NCBI GenBank assembly: GCA_039621445.1
Contig: CP154955.1
Location: 55,309,341-55,373,340, forward strand
Direction of reading: 5' to 3'
DNA length: 64,000 nt
DNA from: Euglena gracilis
Taxonomy: Eukaryota > Euglenida > Euglenophyceae > Euglenales
The notes under the pieces are model-generated. The model searched no databases. It saw nothing but the letters and a program-made list of their open reading frames with translations, and was not told the DNA's origin. Of the stretch, positions 1-12,900 are shown in pieces. Each line of letters begins with the position of its first letter. The stretch's first letter is position 1. The translations under genes were made by a program, and so were the position numbers.

Positions 1-419
1 AAAATAGCACTAAAAAGCTCTAAAAACCGAAAAGCATTGTGGGTGGCCTTTGCGGGGGGACCGACCGCCTTCGGCGCCGCCCCCCCCCCCCCCAAAGTGC
101 CCCCCTATAACTTGGCCTTACATCCATGTCTCGTTTTCCAGGACCAGGGGTGTGTTATCAATGTGTTCCAGGTCATCTGGACAATGTTTTCACATTTTGG
201 TTTCTATTCACGGAATACAGGGCGTTATTTTCAATTCACGAATACAGGCTGTATTTGTGAATTGGGTATTCACGAAATACAGGCTGTATTTCGTGAATTG
301 GATTTTTGAAAATTTTGGGCAAAAAAACACCCCAAAAGTGCCCTAAACCATGGCGTGAAGCACATCAACGAAATACAGGGCAGGCGCCGGGCCTCTTAAT
401 TAACGGTTACAGAAAAATC

Positions 420-527
420 AAAAATCGTGGGCTATAACCCGTATACAGGCCGTATAACGGGTCAAGGGCGCCTACGGCGCCCTTGACCCGTTATACGGCC
501 TGTATACGGGTTATGCCCACGATTTTT
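420..527. repeat. Near-perfect 52-bp hairpin with TAC loop
   Basis: The arms are 420-472 and 476-527. The inner 39 bp pair perfectly around the 3-base loop TAC at 473-475; after a single unpaired T at 433 another 13 bp pair. Smaller palindromes on the theme ATTCACGAAATACAG occur just upstream at 208-300. The arms are too perfect to be old; a recently inserted palindromic element is the likely origin. Confidence 0.9.
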
Positions 528-547
528 ATATAATAAAACAGGACAAA

Positions 548-682
548 TGTGGTTATTGTGGTGTTGCCATTCCCAAAAATCCAAATTGTGTCGAGCTGAA
601 CAAAGTTGTGTGTGACGCCTGCGGTTTGGCATATCATTTTCATTGCCGCTCTTTTTTGTGTAAAGCGTGTCGTCTTCCGTGA
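548..682 (+). CDS. PHD-like zinc-finger reading frame (exon or transposon remnant)
   Basis: The frame reads CGYCGVAIPKNPNC, then KVVCDACGLAYHFHC, then RSFLCKACRLP and a TGA stop. Cys and His spacing is C-x2-C, C-x2-C-x4-H-x2-C, C-x2-C, the order of a C4HC3 PHD finger, though the last gap is shorter than in true PHD domains. The frame is open upstream through the right arm of the hairpin at 420-527. Codon third positions are not G/C-biased, unlike the two well-supported genes here. It may be a terminal exon of an unseen gene or part of a mobile element. Confidence 0.45.
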   Translation, partial: CGYCGVAIPKNPNCVELNKVVCDACGLAYHFHCRSFLCKACRLP

Positions 683-1639
683 CGTCTCCCACTGCTTGTC
701 GTTGTGCTCCAAGGCAACTTCTGGTCATTTCCTGTGTTGTAGAGTGCCCCCGACCCGCCTCACCCGTTGAGGACCACCCCGGCCTCTCAACCTGTCGCCG
801 AATTTTCATGCTAGCGCTTTTTCCATTTTACACTTCATTGCCACAGATGCCGTAATGGAAAACGTGTCATTGCCACAAATGCCGTCATGGAAAACGTGTT
901 CATGACCACGAATTTCAGGGCAGGCATTTGGCGGGCTGAACACGTTTTTTCAACTTTTTTAAGGTTTTTAAAAGCAAATTTTAAGGTTTTTAAAATGCAT
1001 TTTGAAAATTTGAAGAATTTTTAAGGCCATTTTTACCCCGGGGGCGGGGCAGGGCACATGACCAAAAGTGCCTGGGCAATTGGCCAAGGCACTTCTAGTG
1101 CCAAATGCGCCGGAAGCCAAGCAGGGCCAGCCAGTGGAATGCCCCAAAAAAATTTTGGACATCCAAAACTTGCCAAAAATGCCCATTTTTGGGATTCTTT
1201 TTGGATTTTTTGGAACAAATTCAGCACCTGAAAATGCGTTAAAAACCTCATTTCCACCTTGGTGCGCAGGGGGACCACCGTACCCCCGGGGGGGGGTCTG
1301 GCTTTTTTCCAGCGTCTAGCTAGCAAAATGGCTAGCCAGTGGACCCCCCCCCCCGGGCCCTTGAGCAACAACCTGGTTGGAAGAAATTGTTAACCATGAA
1401 AAATTCCTTTCTTTGGCCCCGATTTCCCTTGAGACCAAAAAGTTTGTGAATTTTTTGTCATTTTGCATTTTTCGGTGACAAAATGCTTATTTTTATGCAA
1501 ATGAAAAACTGTCCCGGGTGGAGTCGAAATTTTTTCTGAAACTGTGTATTGGGGCTCTGGCTTCACGCCCGAACCGGCGTCCAAGAGACCCAAAATAAAA
1601 AGTGCCAAAAAGTGTCCAAAAGGCTTGTAGGCATGTGGC

Positions 1640-2060
1640 AATCATATCTGAGCAGTTTTTGAGGGGTATTTGGCCAGAATTGAGGTATTTTGTGAAATAG
1701 AGTACCATACAGCACGGCTGAAATCTAGGCTAGGGCTATCGATCAAGGGGCAACATGGCAGGTGAACAGTGGATTTTGGAATTTGCGAAAAGGGTCGGAA
1801 CATGCGATCGGCAATTTGCTGGGCGCTATGCAGTGTGGCTGAGTTCTGAGGGTACCAAGCGAAAGGTCTTGGGGAGAGCTTTCGATTGATATGCTGTATG
1901 GCACCTGAGGTGTGGGATTTCACAAATTAAGATGTCAAATTTTGGAATACACGATCGCACAAGCGCTGTGTGCATAATGGCTGAATCCTGTGGCCATCAT
2001 GGTCAAAAGCCCTTGAGAAGAGCTTTCGATTGATGGGTAACATGGCATCAGACGTGTGAA
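1640..2060. repeat. Three diverged tandem copies, about 130 bp each
   Basis: Shared words in order: ggctga, a G-rich spacer, gagctttcgattgat, and acatggca, repeated near 1710, 1840 and 1975. No open frame runs through the copies. Confidence 0.6.
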
Positions 2061-2123
2061 AACTTCAATCGGCCGATCGACATGGCCATGCGCCCAAAGG
2101 GGTGTCGGGGGGGTTGTAGGTAA

Positions 2124-2300
2124 ATGTCCGGTGTGGGCTCCAGTTTTTGCAATGCCTCGGGTCGGGGGACACTCCCCCCAAGGTATTGCAAAAACTGGCT
2201 CCTGCACTTGACATTTACCCCCACACACCCCACACCCCCCCACACCCCCCCACACTTGACCAGTGTAGGAGCCAGTTTTTGCAATACATGCTCCCCCCAC
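2124..2300. repeat. Composite inverted repeat (ggctcc-agtttttgcaat)
   Basis: The word gccagtttttgcaata and its complement occur three times with C-rich spacers (acacacccc tract). The unit caaaaactg..cacttgacatttaccccc..acacttgaccagtgt recurs at 63850-63925, near the other end of the window. Confidence 0.75.
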
Positions 2301-4150
2301 CTCAACGCTGGCGCAGTCCGGGTGACCGAAGCGCCGGGTCTAGATAACGACCTGTGCCTTTGACGTGGCTTTGTGCATTTGAAAAGTCTCTCTGGATGTT
2401 ATTTATTCGGATGTTATTTTTTCCGGATGTTATTTTTTCCAGATGTTATTTTTTCCTATGACAGTACACTTTCTGCTGGAGAAGACTTTGATACGAAAAC
2501 TGTGTCCAGAACGCCGGTTCGGGCGTGAAGCCGTGTTTCAGAATGCCGGTTCGGGCGGCCCGAAACGGCGTTCTGGACACAGTTGTTGAAACTGTGGATT
2601 AGGGGCTCTGGCTTCACGCCCAAACTGGCGTTCAAGGAATCACGGCCAATTTCGTCCTAAATACCCAATTTCTGAACATTTTTGAGCATTTTTGGGCTCC
2701 TTCCACACCCCCCCCCCCCCAACATCCCCCACCCCTCCCCCAAACTTGACCACATCCTATCCATTTTATCTTATCTATTTTTGTCTGATTTCTGGAGCAG
2801 GCTTTTTTTTTAGTCAGGTGCCTACCCCACCCCGGCGTGGGTGGGTGTTAGGAGCAGGCATCCCATAGCACCCCTGCCGACCCCCCTCCGTAGGGTTTCG
2901 GGGGGGGGGGCAGGCACCACTGTTCGGCGACCGATCCCGTTTTATTTACCCTTTTGGCAAGGACTCACCTAACCCTTGGTACCCCAGGCTGCCCCCCCGG
3001 GGGTGTGCCTGCTATGGGCGGGCACCCTATAGCACCCACCCACCCCCCTCCCCCCGGACGGTAAAAAGAAAAATCCTGTTTCTGGAGCAAATGAGGAAAA
3101 AATACCATCTGCTTAAATAACATCTAAAAGGGGCTTAGATGTTATTTTTTCTGGATGTTATTTTTTCCTATGACAGTAATCCCAGGGAAGCTCTCAAAGG
3201 ATTTTACACGCAATTTACATTTTTTTGCGTATTTCTGTGCTTTTTTGAATTGCGTTTTTTTGATTGAATTTGCATTGCGTCAGAGGGGGCTCGGCCACTC
3301 TGGAACCCGAGAGAAGATTGACCACAAATGTGAAAAAATATCTTCAAAAATTTCCCGATGCCTTCGGCATTGGGGCACTTTGTTTTTTTTTCTGCCCAGG
3401 GGGCAGAAACCAGTCAGTCACTCTGGACAGTGGTAGGTGATGTGGGGAGCATAGGAAAGAAAAGCAAAAGCAAGAAATAAACGCTGCCCATTTCTCAAGA
3501 ACATATTGAAAAAATCCCAATATTAAAATTGAAAGAGAGATGAATATTTGTCAATTTTTAAAGCATTTCCACATTTTCAGGGTGGCTGGTCGTTGATGAA
3601 AATTCCATGCGGGTGCCAGGACGGTCCATCCCCCCCCAAAATAAGATCCTGGGTCAACTTTTTGGGTCCGTTGCTGAAAATCCCAGGGGGGGTCTCTTAT
3701 TTGGGGTGGGCAAAAAATTTTCAGCAAAAATCCAACTTTTTGGATTTTTGCTGAAAATTTTGACTGAAAAAGCTTTTTGTGGGAGGTTCCAAAAAAAGGT
3801 CCAAGAAAGGGCGATTTTTCGCAATGAGCAAAAAAAAATTTCAAAATACCAATTTTTAATTTTGGCATATGCGGTGCCTGCTATGGGCAGGCACCCCCCA
3901 AACCCAACTCCCCCAGGAGCGGGGGGTCGGATCGGGTGCTATGGGGTGCCCCCCCCCGGGGGGGTAGGCACCCGACTAAGCAGCCTGCCCCCCACCTTCG
4001 GCAGGGCAGTCCGTGAGGGTAAAAAAAAAGACCCCTCCCAGCACATTCATTGCAAAATTCACATGCAGAATGGTCCAAAAATGGCCGTAGTTCGGCATAA
4101 ATGGGGCGGTTTTGGGGGGGGGGGAATTCTGGCATCTTTTGGCCATCGAC

Positions 4151-4543
4151 CAGGGTTCGATATAAGGAGGGCGTACATGGTTCAGGTGCGGGGGGTGTCT
4201 CCCCCCCTTACCCCCCCCCCCTCCTGGCCCGCAGGGGGGGGTCCGGACCACCCCCCCCCCCACCTGCAAGGGGGGTCCGGACCGACCCTCGGGGGCAAAA
4301 ATTGACCCCCCCCAAAAAGGGTCAATTTTTTCCTCCGGCGCTTCGCGCCGAAAATTTTTTGCATTTTTGGCACATTTTTGCCCAAAATGGCACTTTTGGT
4401 CGTTTTGGGGGGTCAAAAATTTTCGGCCACCCTGACCGCGCACCTGTTTAGGTGGGGGGGGGTGTCCCCCCCCACCCCTCCCCCTCCTGGCCCGCAGGGG
4501 GGGGTCCGGACCACCCCCCCACCTGTCCTTATATCGAACCCTG
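4151..4543. mobile_element. hAT-type MITE, copy 1
   Basis: 393 bp bounded by perfect 18-bp inverted repeats cagggttcgatataagga and flanked by the 8-bp target duplication CCATCGAC at 4143-4150 and 4544-4551. The CAGGG start and 8-bp duplication are hallmarks of hAT transposons. There is no coding capacity; the interior is G/C runs and self-complementary stretches such as ggtccggacc and cggcgcttcgcgccg. Confidence 0.93.
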
Positions 4544-4675
4544 CCATCGACCCAAAACATGATTTTGACCCCGTTCAATCCCATAAAGGCCATTGGGCGT
4601 CACTCAGGGGCATTCCTAAAGGGGGAAAAAACCTCCGTCCCTTAAGGCTGTGTTTATAGCAACATGGCTTTGGTC

Positions 4676-4780
4676 AAAGTCTGTGTTTCTAAACACAGAC
4701 TTTGGCGTGCCGAAGTCTGTGTTTAGAAACACAGACTCTGACCTAAGTCTGTGTTTCTAAACATGGACTCCGACCTAGAA
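4676..4780. repeat. Palindromic repeats of agtctgtgtttctaaacaca
   Basis: Three alternating forward and inverted copies of the 20-base word; a related palindrome with cgagactc-type changes (gagtctgcg..cgcagactc) spans 6380-6450, and a single copy lies at 6480-6510. Confidence 0.75.
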
Positions 4781-6892
4781 AACTGTGTTCACAATATCTG
4801 CACCCCGAAACATCCCAATGATGCAGAAATAAACCAAAAAGATTCAACTCAGTGCCGAAGGTCAAAGTCTCCATTGCGATATGCCAAGGCTAAACATTCA
4901 CATTGGTCTTCAAGGTTGTTGGGCACCATTGGCGGTAGGAAACTTTGGCCATGTGGCAAAAATCGGTGCGCTGGTCCAAAATGGGACCACATTCTTCTTT
5001 GGAGACCAATGCAGCAGGGTCCAAAACCTACTTGGCAAATGCCACTAACCAGTCATCCAGTGAGGTGATAACCATGGAGTTTGACATGTTTCAGGGATCC
5101 TCACTGTCCTGAAAAGGAAATTCACGGAAATTCATGGAGGATCATGGAAATGGATGGAAGGCCATTTTCACGGAAATCATGGAAATTCACGGAAATTCAC
5201 GGATGAGGTGGAGGGTTCAGAAAAATTTTTGGGAGCAAAGCCTCATTCAGACAATCACAGATGATTTGTGGCCGCTTTCCTCCATTCTGGTCTCCCGGTC
5301 ACAAAATTGGACCATGAAAGCATCAGAGGTGTTCTCCAGAAATACACACCAATTGAGGGCGTGTGGGTTTTTGCTTGTTCAGAAAATGACCTTCCACCTT
5401 TCTGCCCAGGCTGCATCCAGAAGGGTTAATCGCTATATTGGTTCGCTGACAGGGTTTTGGCAACCCATTTAAGGGTAATCAAGAAAAAAATTCAAGTACA
5501 AAAGGTTGGATTTACAGGTGTGGATAGGAACTGATGAATGGACTGACAGTTCTGGGCAAGCGGATCATAAACATTTTGGTGGGTATGCAAGGGAAGATGT
5601 ACGTTGTAAAATCCCCCCCTTAAATCGTCCCCGGCAGTTTTTCATTTTTCTTCCCCAGGCGGAGGGGGTTATAGGTCCCGGTTTGGTTGGTCGGCCCGAA
5701 GGGGGGGGGGGTTAGAGGTGGGGGGGTTTATAAGTGGGGAGGTCAGCAGTTGGATTGCAAAGGGGCCAAACTTGGGGGTTGAGAATTTCCGCGAATTTCC
5801 TGTTTCCGGAAAAGGTCAAAAGGCACATTCCACTCTGCACCGGAGCCATACTTGGGCAGTTGTGGCAGCAGATTGTTTCTCCATATTATAATCCTAGAGA
5901 TCCTCCAGGGCCTCGACAACAGCTGAAGCCAATTTCGAGTGCACGGAAAATCACGGAAAATCACGGATACATTTTGGCCTTGGCCAGCACGGATGTGTGA
6001 GGATCCCTGCATGTTTTTTTCTGTCCCAAGTGGCCCAGAGGGTGGTTCCCCAAAAAGATCACCATAAATTTACAAGGCAACCTCTGGTGGTTCCTGTTGG
6101 TGCTCATCAATTTTTGGGAGCTTACCAAAGAACTCTTCGACCGTGGGTGCAGCGCCCAGAGCATTCTCAGCAGCAAAAGAAAGGAGACGATGTAAATCTT
6201 GTGTCATCTTTCACCTGTGTTCCCCATGTTTAATTGCAATGTTACCACTATTTCGAAAGGATTCTAGTTCGGAAGACCACAGATGGCGGCCAAAATCCTT
6301 CCTGGCGGCCACATGTTCTTATTCCGAAATTTCCAACAGTCCCAGATGTGTACAACGGATCCTAGTTCCAAGAACTGCGTCTTAAATGCAGACTCCGACC
6401 TGAGTCTGCGCTTCGAAACGCAGACTCAGGTCAGAGTCTGCGTTTAAGATGCAGTTTTTTAAGGCTGTGTTTGTAAAACAACATGGCTTTGGTCAAAGTC
6501 TGTGTTCCTCAACCTCAACGATGGACAGCAGACTGACGACCGATTTTTTGGACGAAGCGAAGCTATATAAAACCACGTCAATATAACACCTCTTTGCAAT
6601 ATTCGGCAAAAATCCAAAAACTAGACCCCCCCCCCCCCCGAAATAAGACCCCTAAAATTTGCAAAAATGCCCCAAAATTGGGTGATTTTTGACATTTTTC
6701 GATTTTTGCTTACGTTGCCCCCTCCGACCCCGGTGCCGAAGGGGGGGGTGTTTGCTAGGGGCAGGCACCCTAGAGCACCCACCCCCTCCCCCTTCCCCCC
6801 CCCCCCGTTTGGCAACAACAAGCATGGTGGGGGGTTCCTGCTGTGTCTGCTGAATGCATCCCGGGGTCGAGAAAGAGATGCCTGCTGCATGT

Positions 6893-6979
6893 GCAGATGA
6901 GCGGCGGCGTCGACAGCGTGAGGAGGAACGCGCTGTCCAGGAGCGACGCCAGCGGCTCCAGCGGGAGGAGCAGGAACGG
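6893..6979 (+). CDS. Repeat-protein head exon 1 (R/E/Q-rich helix)
   Basis: Begins ADERRRRQREEERAVQ and ends EEQER; strongly charged and probably helical. It looks like helix parts B and A fused in a single exon, unlike the split units downstream. Either the CTG at 6882-6884 (exon from 6890) or the one at 6885-6887 (exon from 6893) could set the 3' splice site, which adds or removes one codon. The donor side has CAGCAG six bases after the exon; it pairs with the CTG-bearing end before 7573 over about 6 bp including one wobble. Confidence 0.6.
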
Positions 6980-9900
6980 CGGCAGCAGCCCAGGGCCGTC
7001 CGGCTTATGTTGGCGGCTGTCCCTTCCATGCGCTCATAACATACAATCACTTGGTCACTACGGGGGGGGGGTCATCCACTCTGGGATCCAGTGAGAATTG
7101 ACCACAAATGAGGAAAATGACTGAAAAATTTTCTGGCGCTTTTTTTCCGGGTAGCTTTTATGGCTTTTTTAACTGAACCCCCCCAGAGGGGGTTGGGCCA
7201 AAAACCAGCCAGTCACCATGAAAAATCAGTCACCCAAAGGGGGGCGGTAGTGAATGACTGGTTTTCTGGGAAAAAGTGTTTGATTGGTTTTGGGAAGATT
7301 CGAAGTGACCCCCTGGGGCTCGGTGATAATTCTATGGCTCAGAATGGGGGAACACCCCCCCCCCCGACAGCACCCCTTTTCCACCTTACCTATTTTTTTT
7401 CGAAGATTTTCACTTTTTCAAATTTTTTTGCAGATTCCCCTCGAAGGAATTGTTTTTGTTCCGCATTATCACATTCCCCCAACCCCTCCCCCCCCCTTCT
7501 CCCAGAGATCAACCCCACCAGACCCTTCTGCACAGCCTGTGTACTGCCCTTGTGGGGATGCTTGCTGGGCGCAGCGTGCACCAGCACCAGCACCAGCACC
7601 ACCACGCCAAGCCCCCGGCCGCCCTGAGCGCCAGGGTGGTGGTGCCCACGCCACCGGTTGCTCAGGGCCGAAACTCATCTGTGGTTTTCTGTTTGATTTA
7701 TTTTGGGGCGGTACAATCACTTAGTCACTGACCTTCCCCCCCCCCTTCCACATAATGCCAAACACCCCCCGGTGAGGGGTTTTTAGGTCAAGGGGTGCGT
7801 GTGTACGATTACCCGTGGCCGGGGGCTGTAAACCCCCCCAAATTTAGGTGACAAGGAGAATTGGGGGTTTTTTGGCACCTGGTGGTGCGACCCCCCCCCT
7901 GAGGGATAGATGGGAAGCCTGTCGGTAAGAATGTGGATGGCGTGGTTGGAGGGGGGGGAATTAAATTGTGATGGAAAATTTGTCAAAAAACGGTGGGTTG
8001 ATTCCCAATGCTGGCCTTGGTGGCGACCCCCTCTCCAGATTTGGTCAAACCCCCCGGGGGTTGCTAAGCAATGGTATGGTCCCTGCACCCTCCCCACCAG
8101 CCCCGACTGCGGCAACAGCTGTGACAGCAACCGATGCAGAACTTCGCCGACGACGGGAGGACAGAGAGCGACGGGAAGCCAGGGGACTCCTGACTCCTTC
8201 CTGACACAAGCCACCGTGGCTTTCGCAGCGTCGCCACGTTGCTCTGTTATATTGTAGCTTTGTTTTAGCCATCAGTGTTTTTGTGGTTGTTATGTGTCTT
8301 TGTTTTTGAATCAACCAAAGCACTGAAGCAGCCAACCTGGAGAATCCACCCCAATCATTTATCTCATTATTTCACATTTGGACATATTTTTGGCCATTTT
8401 TTGTTTGCTTGGTTGTTTGTTTTGAAACAAGCAAACCTTTTTTAAAAAAACATGTTTCTTTCTAAAAAGAAAACCCCGTTGGGAAAAGAATTGAAAGCCA
8501 TTTTTGAAGGTTGGGTTTTTATTTGTGGACTTCAATCAGGCTTCAAGTCAGAGGGGACGAGGGGGTGGACGGGTGGGTCGGAGGCCGGATTGGGTTTAGG
8601 TTTCGGTGCGAAGCACGGGATTTTTTTTTGGGAAATGTCCTCAGATGGCCTGATTTTTGGGGTCCCCCCCTGGGGGGGTCCCAGGCCGGGTGGGTGGGTG
8701 TGGGACCCCCCTCCTTTGGGGGCCTTGAAAAGAAGCCTGTGTTCTATCATGCCCTGCCGTCAAAACCTGGTGATGGAGGCCAGTCAGAGTTCCCCCCCCT
8801 TTGGAGGATTTTTTTTGTCATCCAATAGTTGGACAAACAAACCTGACAATCCTTTTTTATTGCTCCCAAAAAATTCACAAGATTTTCACCATCCCTCTCC
8901 GTGAAGGTGTGTCGACGTTTGGACCATTTGCGATGCCCATTCACTATGCTGTCTGCGTTGCTCCTCTCCCCCCCCCAACTTGCCGAGCAACGGTAGAAAA
9001 ATGGACGCCTGTCTTGAATACAGTGTTGATGGGTTTCACAGGCTACAAGGTGGCGTGTGTCCTGGACCACAACGGTGTGCACCGCCGAGTTACATCGGCT
9101 TCAAAAAGGCAAGAAAATAGGGTGCCTCGTAAACCCTTTCACGGATTGCACCAACAGTAATAAATGACCGTCGTCTTGGAAATTGGGTGGTGGTGAACAG
9201 ATTCCGCTTGTGCTCCGTTACGTCAGGAGAAATTCAAGACAGGCGTCGGGCCAGGGAATGGGTTTTTGCAATTTTTACAAATTATTTTTTTTACAAAAAA
9301 AGAACACCAACCAAGCTCATCCCCAAAAATCATTGGATAGATGTGTTGAACAGATGGTTCACACACATTTAACACAACGCACCACACACCCATACACGCG
9401 GGGGCGCACGCAACCATATATCCTCCCCTCCCCCCGGTTTAAGAAAACCACTGGGCCAGCGGCAAGGGCATCATTCTGGTCCTTAGGCGGCCGAACTCGC
9501 ATTTAAGTGGTCGGGGTAAAAGGGGAGGCTGAAGCGGTGTGAAAGCCAGATGTCCAAATGTGTGTCAGCCGGCCTGCAGGGCCCCCAGGGGCCCTTGTGC
9601 TGGACCCAGAGAAACGCTTCCGGCAACGTGGGATTCCATAGGATGTATTTGACAAGCAAATGGAAGTGGCCCAGGCAGCCCTCCTCAAGCCCCCTGCCCA
9701 CGGCGGAGAACGCGGAGCAGGCTCGCCGGGAGGTGCAGGAGCGCCTCGCCCGCCTGGCTCGGCTCGGCCCACCCAGCGTGCAGCCGGTGGTCCCCGCCAC
9801 GCCGAGCCCAGCACCGGCCTCACCGGACCCTGCCTTCGGGCAGCCTCCCTTCATCTTGTGATTGAGACCGGGGTTTTTGCGACGTATTGATGCATCTCTG

Positions 9901-12900
9901 TGTGTCGTGAATGCACCCCCCAATTGCAATGCAAGGCCAGGACTGCACGGAAACCCAAGGAGTTGGATGGTTGGTGGGTGGGGGGTCAGACACCCTCACC
10001 GCCCGTTCCCATATTTTCTGGGGCTGGCATTTAGGCCAAGGTTTTCTTTCGGCGGCTTTGGAAGGAGGTGACATGGTGGGTTGACCCCCTACCCGTGTCG
10101 ACCCCCCGTCGTGCCTTCCCGTGCATCCCTGCCCAAGGCCGAAAACTATGTCAAAGCCCTCAGGAGTGTGGCATAAATGACAGAGCGTGCCACAACAACA
10201 AAAAAAGAATTTGGCCAAAGATTTCGCATTTTTGAGCCCCATGATTTTAGGAACAAAAAATTTCACCGCAGCCTCCAATCCAGGTTTAAATAGGGGACAG
10301 TTTAAAATAGGGGACACTGGGTGGGGTATGAGTAGAGGTTTAATAACCTAAAGAGATCCGCAAACGCGCATCTCTGTCCCAAGTTTCCAAGGTGTTGCGA
10401 GCAGTTTTGGGATGAATGAATTTCCTCAGTTTCTGCAAATTTCCTCGACAAGGGAAGCTGTGAACGATCGTGAGTCGCAGATGCGTCGCGATGCACGAGA
10501 GCGAGCTGAGGCCAGGGCACTGCCTTGGCTTTTGTCTGGCATTTTTCTGCACCGGAAACAGAAGAATGTTCGTGGTCCTTCAGGGACGGGTTTCTGCCCA
10601 TTAGACCGCCGTTAGGCTCAGGGACGGCCAACAGCCAGGTTTTGTGCTTAGTCGGGTGCCTACCCCGCGGAGGGGGGTGCTTGCACAGGCACCCTGGAAC
10701 CCCCTCCCCCAGGTAAGCACAAGCCTCATCCAGGCATCGAACGTGGTCGAGAATTAAAAGCTAAAAAAAACACCTTTTTGACGTTTTGGGTGAATGGGCG
10801 ATGGTCCAAGGATGCCAGAAATCATCCCCCCCCCCTGAACTGCCAAAATATGGCCAGTTTTTTGTCAACTGTTGTTGTGGATTTTGCATTGGTGCTGGGA
10901 CAGTTTTTTTTTTTTATTCAAGGACCGCCCTGCCTCTTGTTGGACCTCTCCGGAAAAGGGATGCCTTTCCTGTCCCAATTGGCAGTCCCATGCCGCTGCG
11001 GGAGAAACAGCTGCAAGCCCAGCGGGAGATCCAGGAACGGCTGGCCCGCCTGCAGGCGCTGTCCACCGCCCCGCCGGCCCCCGCAGCCCCGGCCGCCTCC
11101 TCCGCCCCCGCCGCCCCCGCTGCGCGAGGTGGCAATGATTGGGCTCAAGCCTCTTTTGGTTGTGTTGGAAGGCACCGACTCACATCGGGGGGAATTCAAT
11201 TTGAAGTGGTCACTTTGTTTCCCTGGATTCCGAGTTGCTGGCATCGCCATGCCATGCCAAAAATGTATTCAGCCTTTTTTTTTTAAAAAAGAGCTCAACC
11301 GACCGGGACAGGGGCACAACTACCTTAACCCCCCCCCCCCCCCCACACCCACCTCTCCGCCCTCCCCCACTCTAACAACCCTCAGTTCCCCCACCTCCCC
11401 CACCCCCCCCCATTCCCCCTCTCCTCCAACCCCCGTTTCCGCTCTCCGTTACCAAGACCAACTAGGACAACCAGACCCCCCCCCCCAGCAGGCACGGAAC
11501 TGATGGCCTTTTTTTTGGCCACTGTCCACTGCTTTTAGAGGCAAGAGAGGCTTGCGAAGGACCGGCGTCAGCAGGAGCGTGAGCGACAGGAGTGCAGGGG
11601 CACCCTTTGGTGGGGAGCTCTGGGAGTTGCTTTTGTTACTAGCTCGTTCCACATTTCTCCAGGCATTCCGTTTCAAAGTGAAGCGGTGGAATGGCAACGA
11701 CAATTTGCCGCGTGTTTTCTGCACTGTGGTTTTTATTTTTCTGTTGATTTATTGGTTTGCCAGATACATGGTGTGTTTGGCAGTTGGCCGCCACGTTCGT
11801 TCTGTCAGTGCACTCTGTTTTTAAGTGCACAGTGTGCGCATCCACATCATTGTTGTTGTTAATTCTTATTTTGTTATTATTCGGACCCTCGGGGTGACAC
11901 TTATTTTGGGCACTGCACGCCATTCGGGCACCGCACTAAACAGGGGGAGTGACCCCCCCCCAAACTCTCATTGCTCCCCCGGGCTGCGAGTCCTCCTGGC
12001 CCCGCGGGAGAAGAAGGAGCGGGCCCAGCGGGAGATCGAGGAGCGGCTCGCTCGCCTGAAGGCGCTCGGGACTGCCCCGACCCCCGCCGCCCCCGTCGTC
12101 CGCCCCCCCGCGACGGCCCCCGCCTCCCCCGCCCCTTCCAGCTCCGCTGGGCGGGCAGACTGGGACCAGGTCTGTCCCGAAGTGTCTTGATGGCCACCCT
12201 CGGTCGGTTTGGGGCGCCTTTTTTGGGTGGATGGGCGGTGCAAAGATGCTGATATCGCTTTTTCCCCAAAATCGACCCGTGTTGCCAAAATATGGACATT
12301 CTTTGGACCATTTCTCTTCTGGATTGTGCTGGAACAGATTTTTTTTGTGCTCAAGGACCTCCCTGCCATGATGGGGAAAGTGGCATTTTTTGGTGCTTTG
12401 AGGAAGGCCATTTTTAACACACGCATGAAGAACATCGAATGTGCTGGGAGAAAGTATTTTGTTGCTTTTTTTCGCAGCAATATTCTGCAAAATGTGCCAT
12501 TGACACAGGAGGCGTGCCAACAGCTGTGTCAACGCAACGGCGTTTGGGTCAAAGTGCAAAGTTGATTGCACAGTGTGCTATGTCTTGAACGAAGGAAAGC
12601 CCCCCCCCAAAAAAGCAAGGAAGGTTTGGTGGTGAAATCCTGAAGGAGCGTTTTATTTCTGGGGTTTCTGGGGTTGGAAGTGGAATATTCTGTAGTTATT
12701 GAAAGCCAACAAGTGAGACTCTTTGGGGGTTTGGTATGTGTGTGCATGTGCATTTGGGTGTGGGTGGGACTGCTGTTGCCTGTTGTGTGTGTAATTGTCT
12801 TATTTTCTGCTTTTGAGAAGCGGCCTGGAGCTGAAAAGGGCCGGGTGGAGAGGGAACAGGCAGAGGGCAGGGGATCGCTTGAAGCATGTCACAGTCATCT

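Larger units (their letters stand above)
683..6892. other. Intergenic or upstream-intron DNA, no supported exon
   Basis: Apart from the repeats and MITE listed separately, I see long C/G homopolymer runs, GC-rich inverted repeats (for example 2490-2610 around gtccagaacgccggttcggg, and cctacccc/ggggtagg types near 2820-3060 and 3870-3990) and a tract of cacggaaat words at 5110-5215. No frame has the G/C-ending codon pattern of the genes here. The missing 5' exons of the repeat-protein gene could lie in this stretch. Confidence 0.6.

Noticed and set aside
3607-4593. Gly/Pro-rich open frames on both strands (up to 232 codons)
   Set aside because: They follow from C and G runs inside the hAT MITE and its flanks.
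9225-9262. Extra small-exon look-alike (EIQDRRRAREW) in the intron of unit 1
   Set aside because: No paired intron ends or partner large exon, and the direct join 8176 to 9702 already works in frame.
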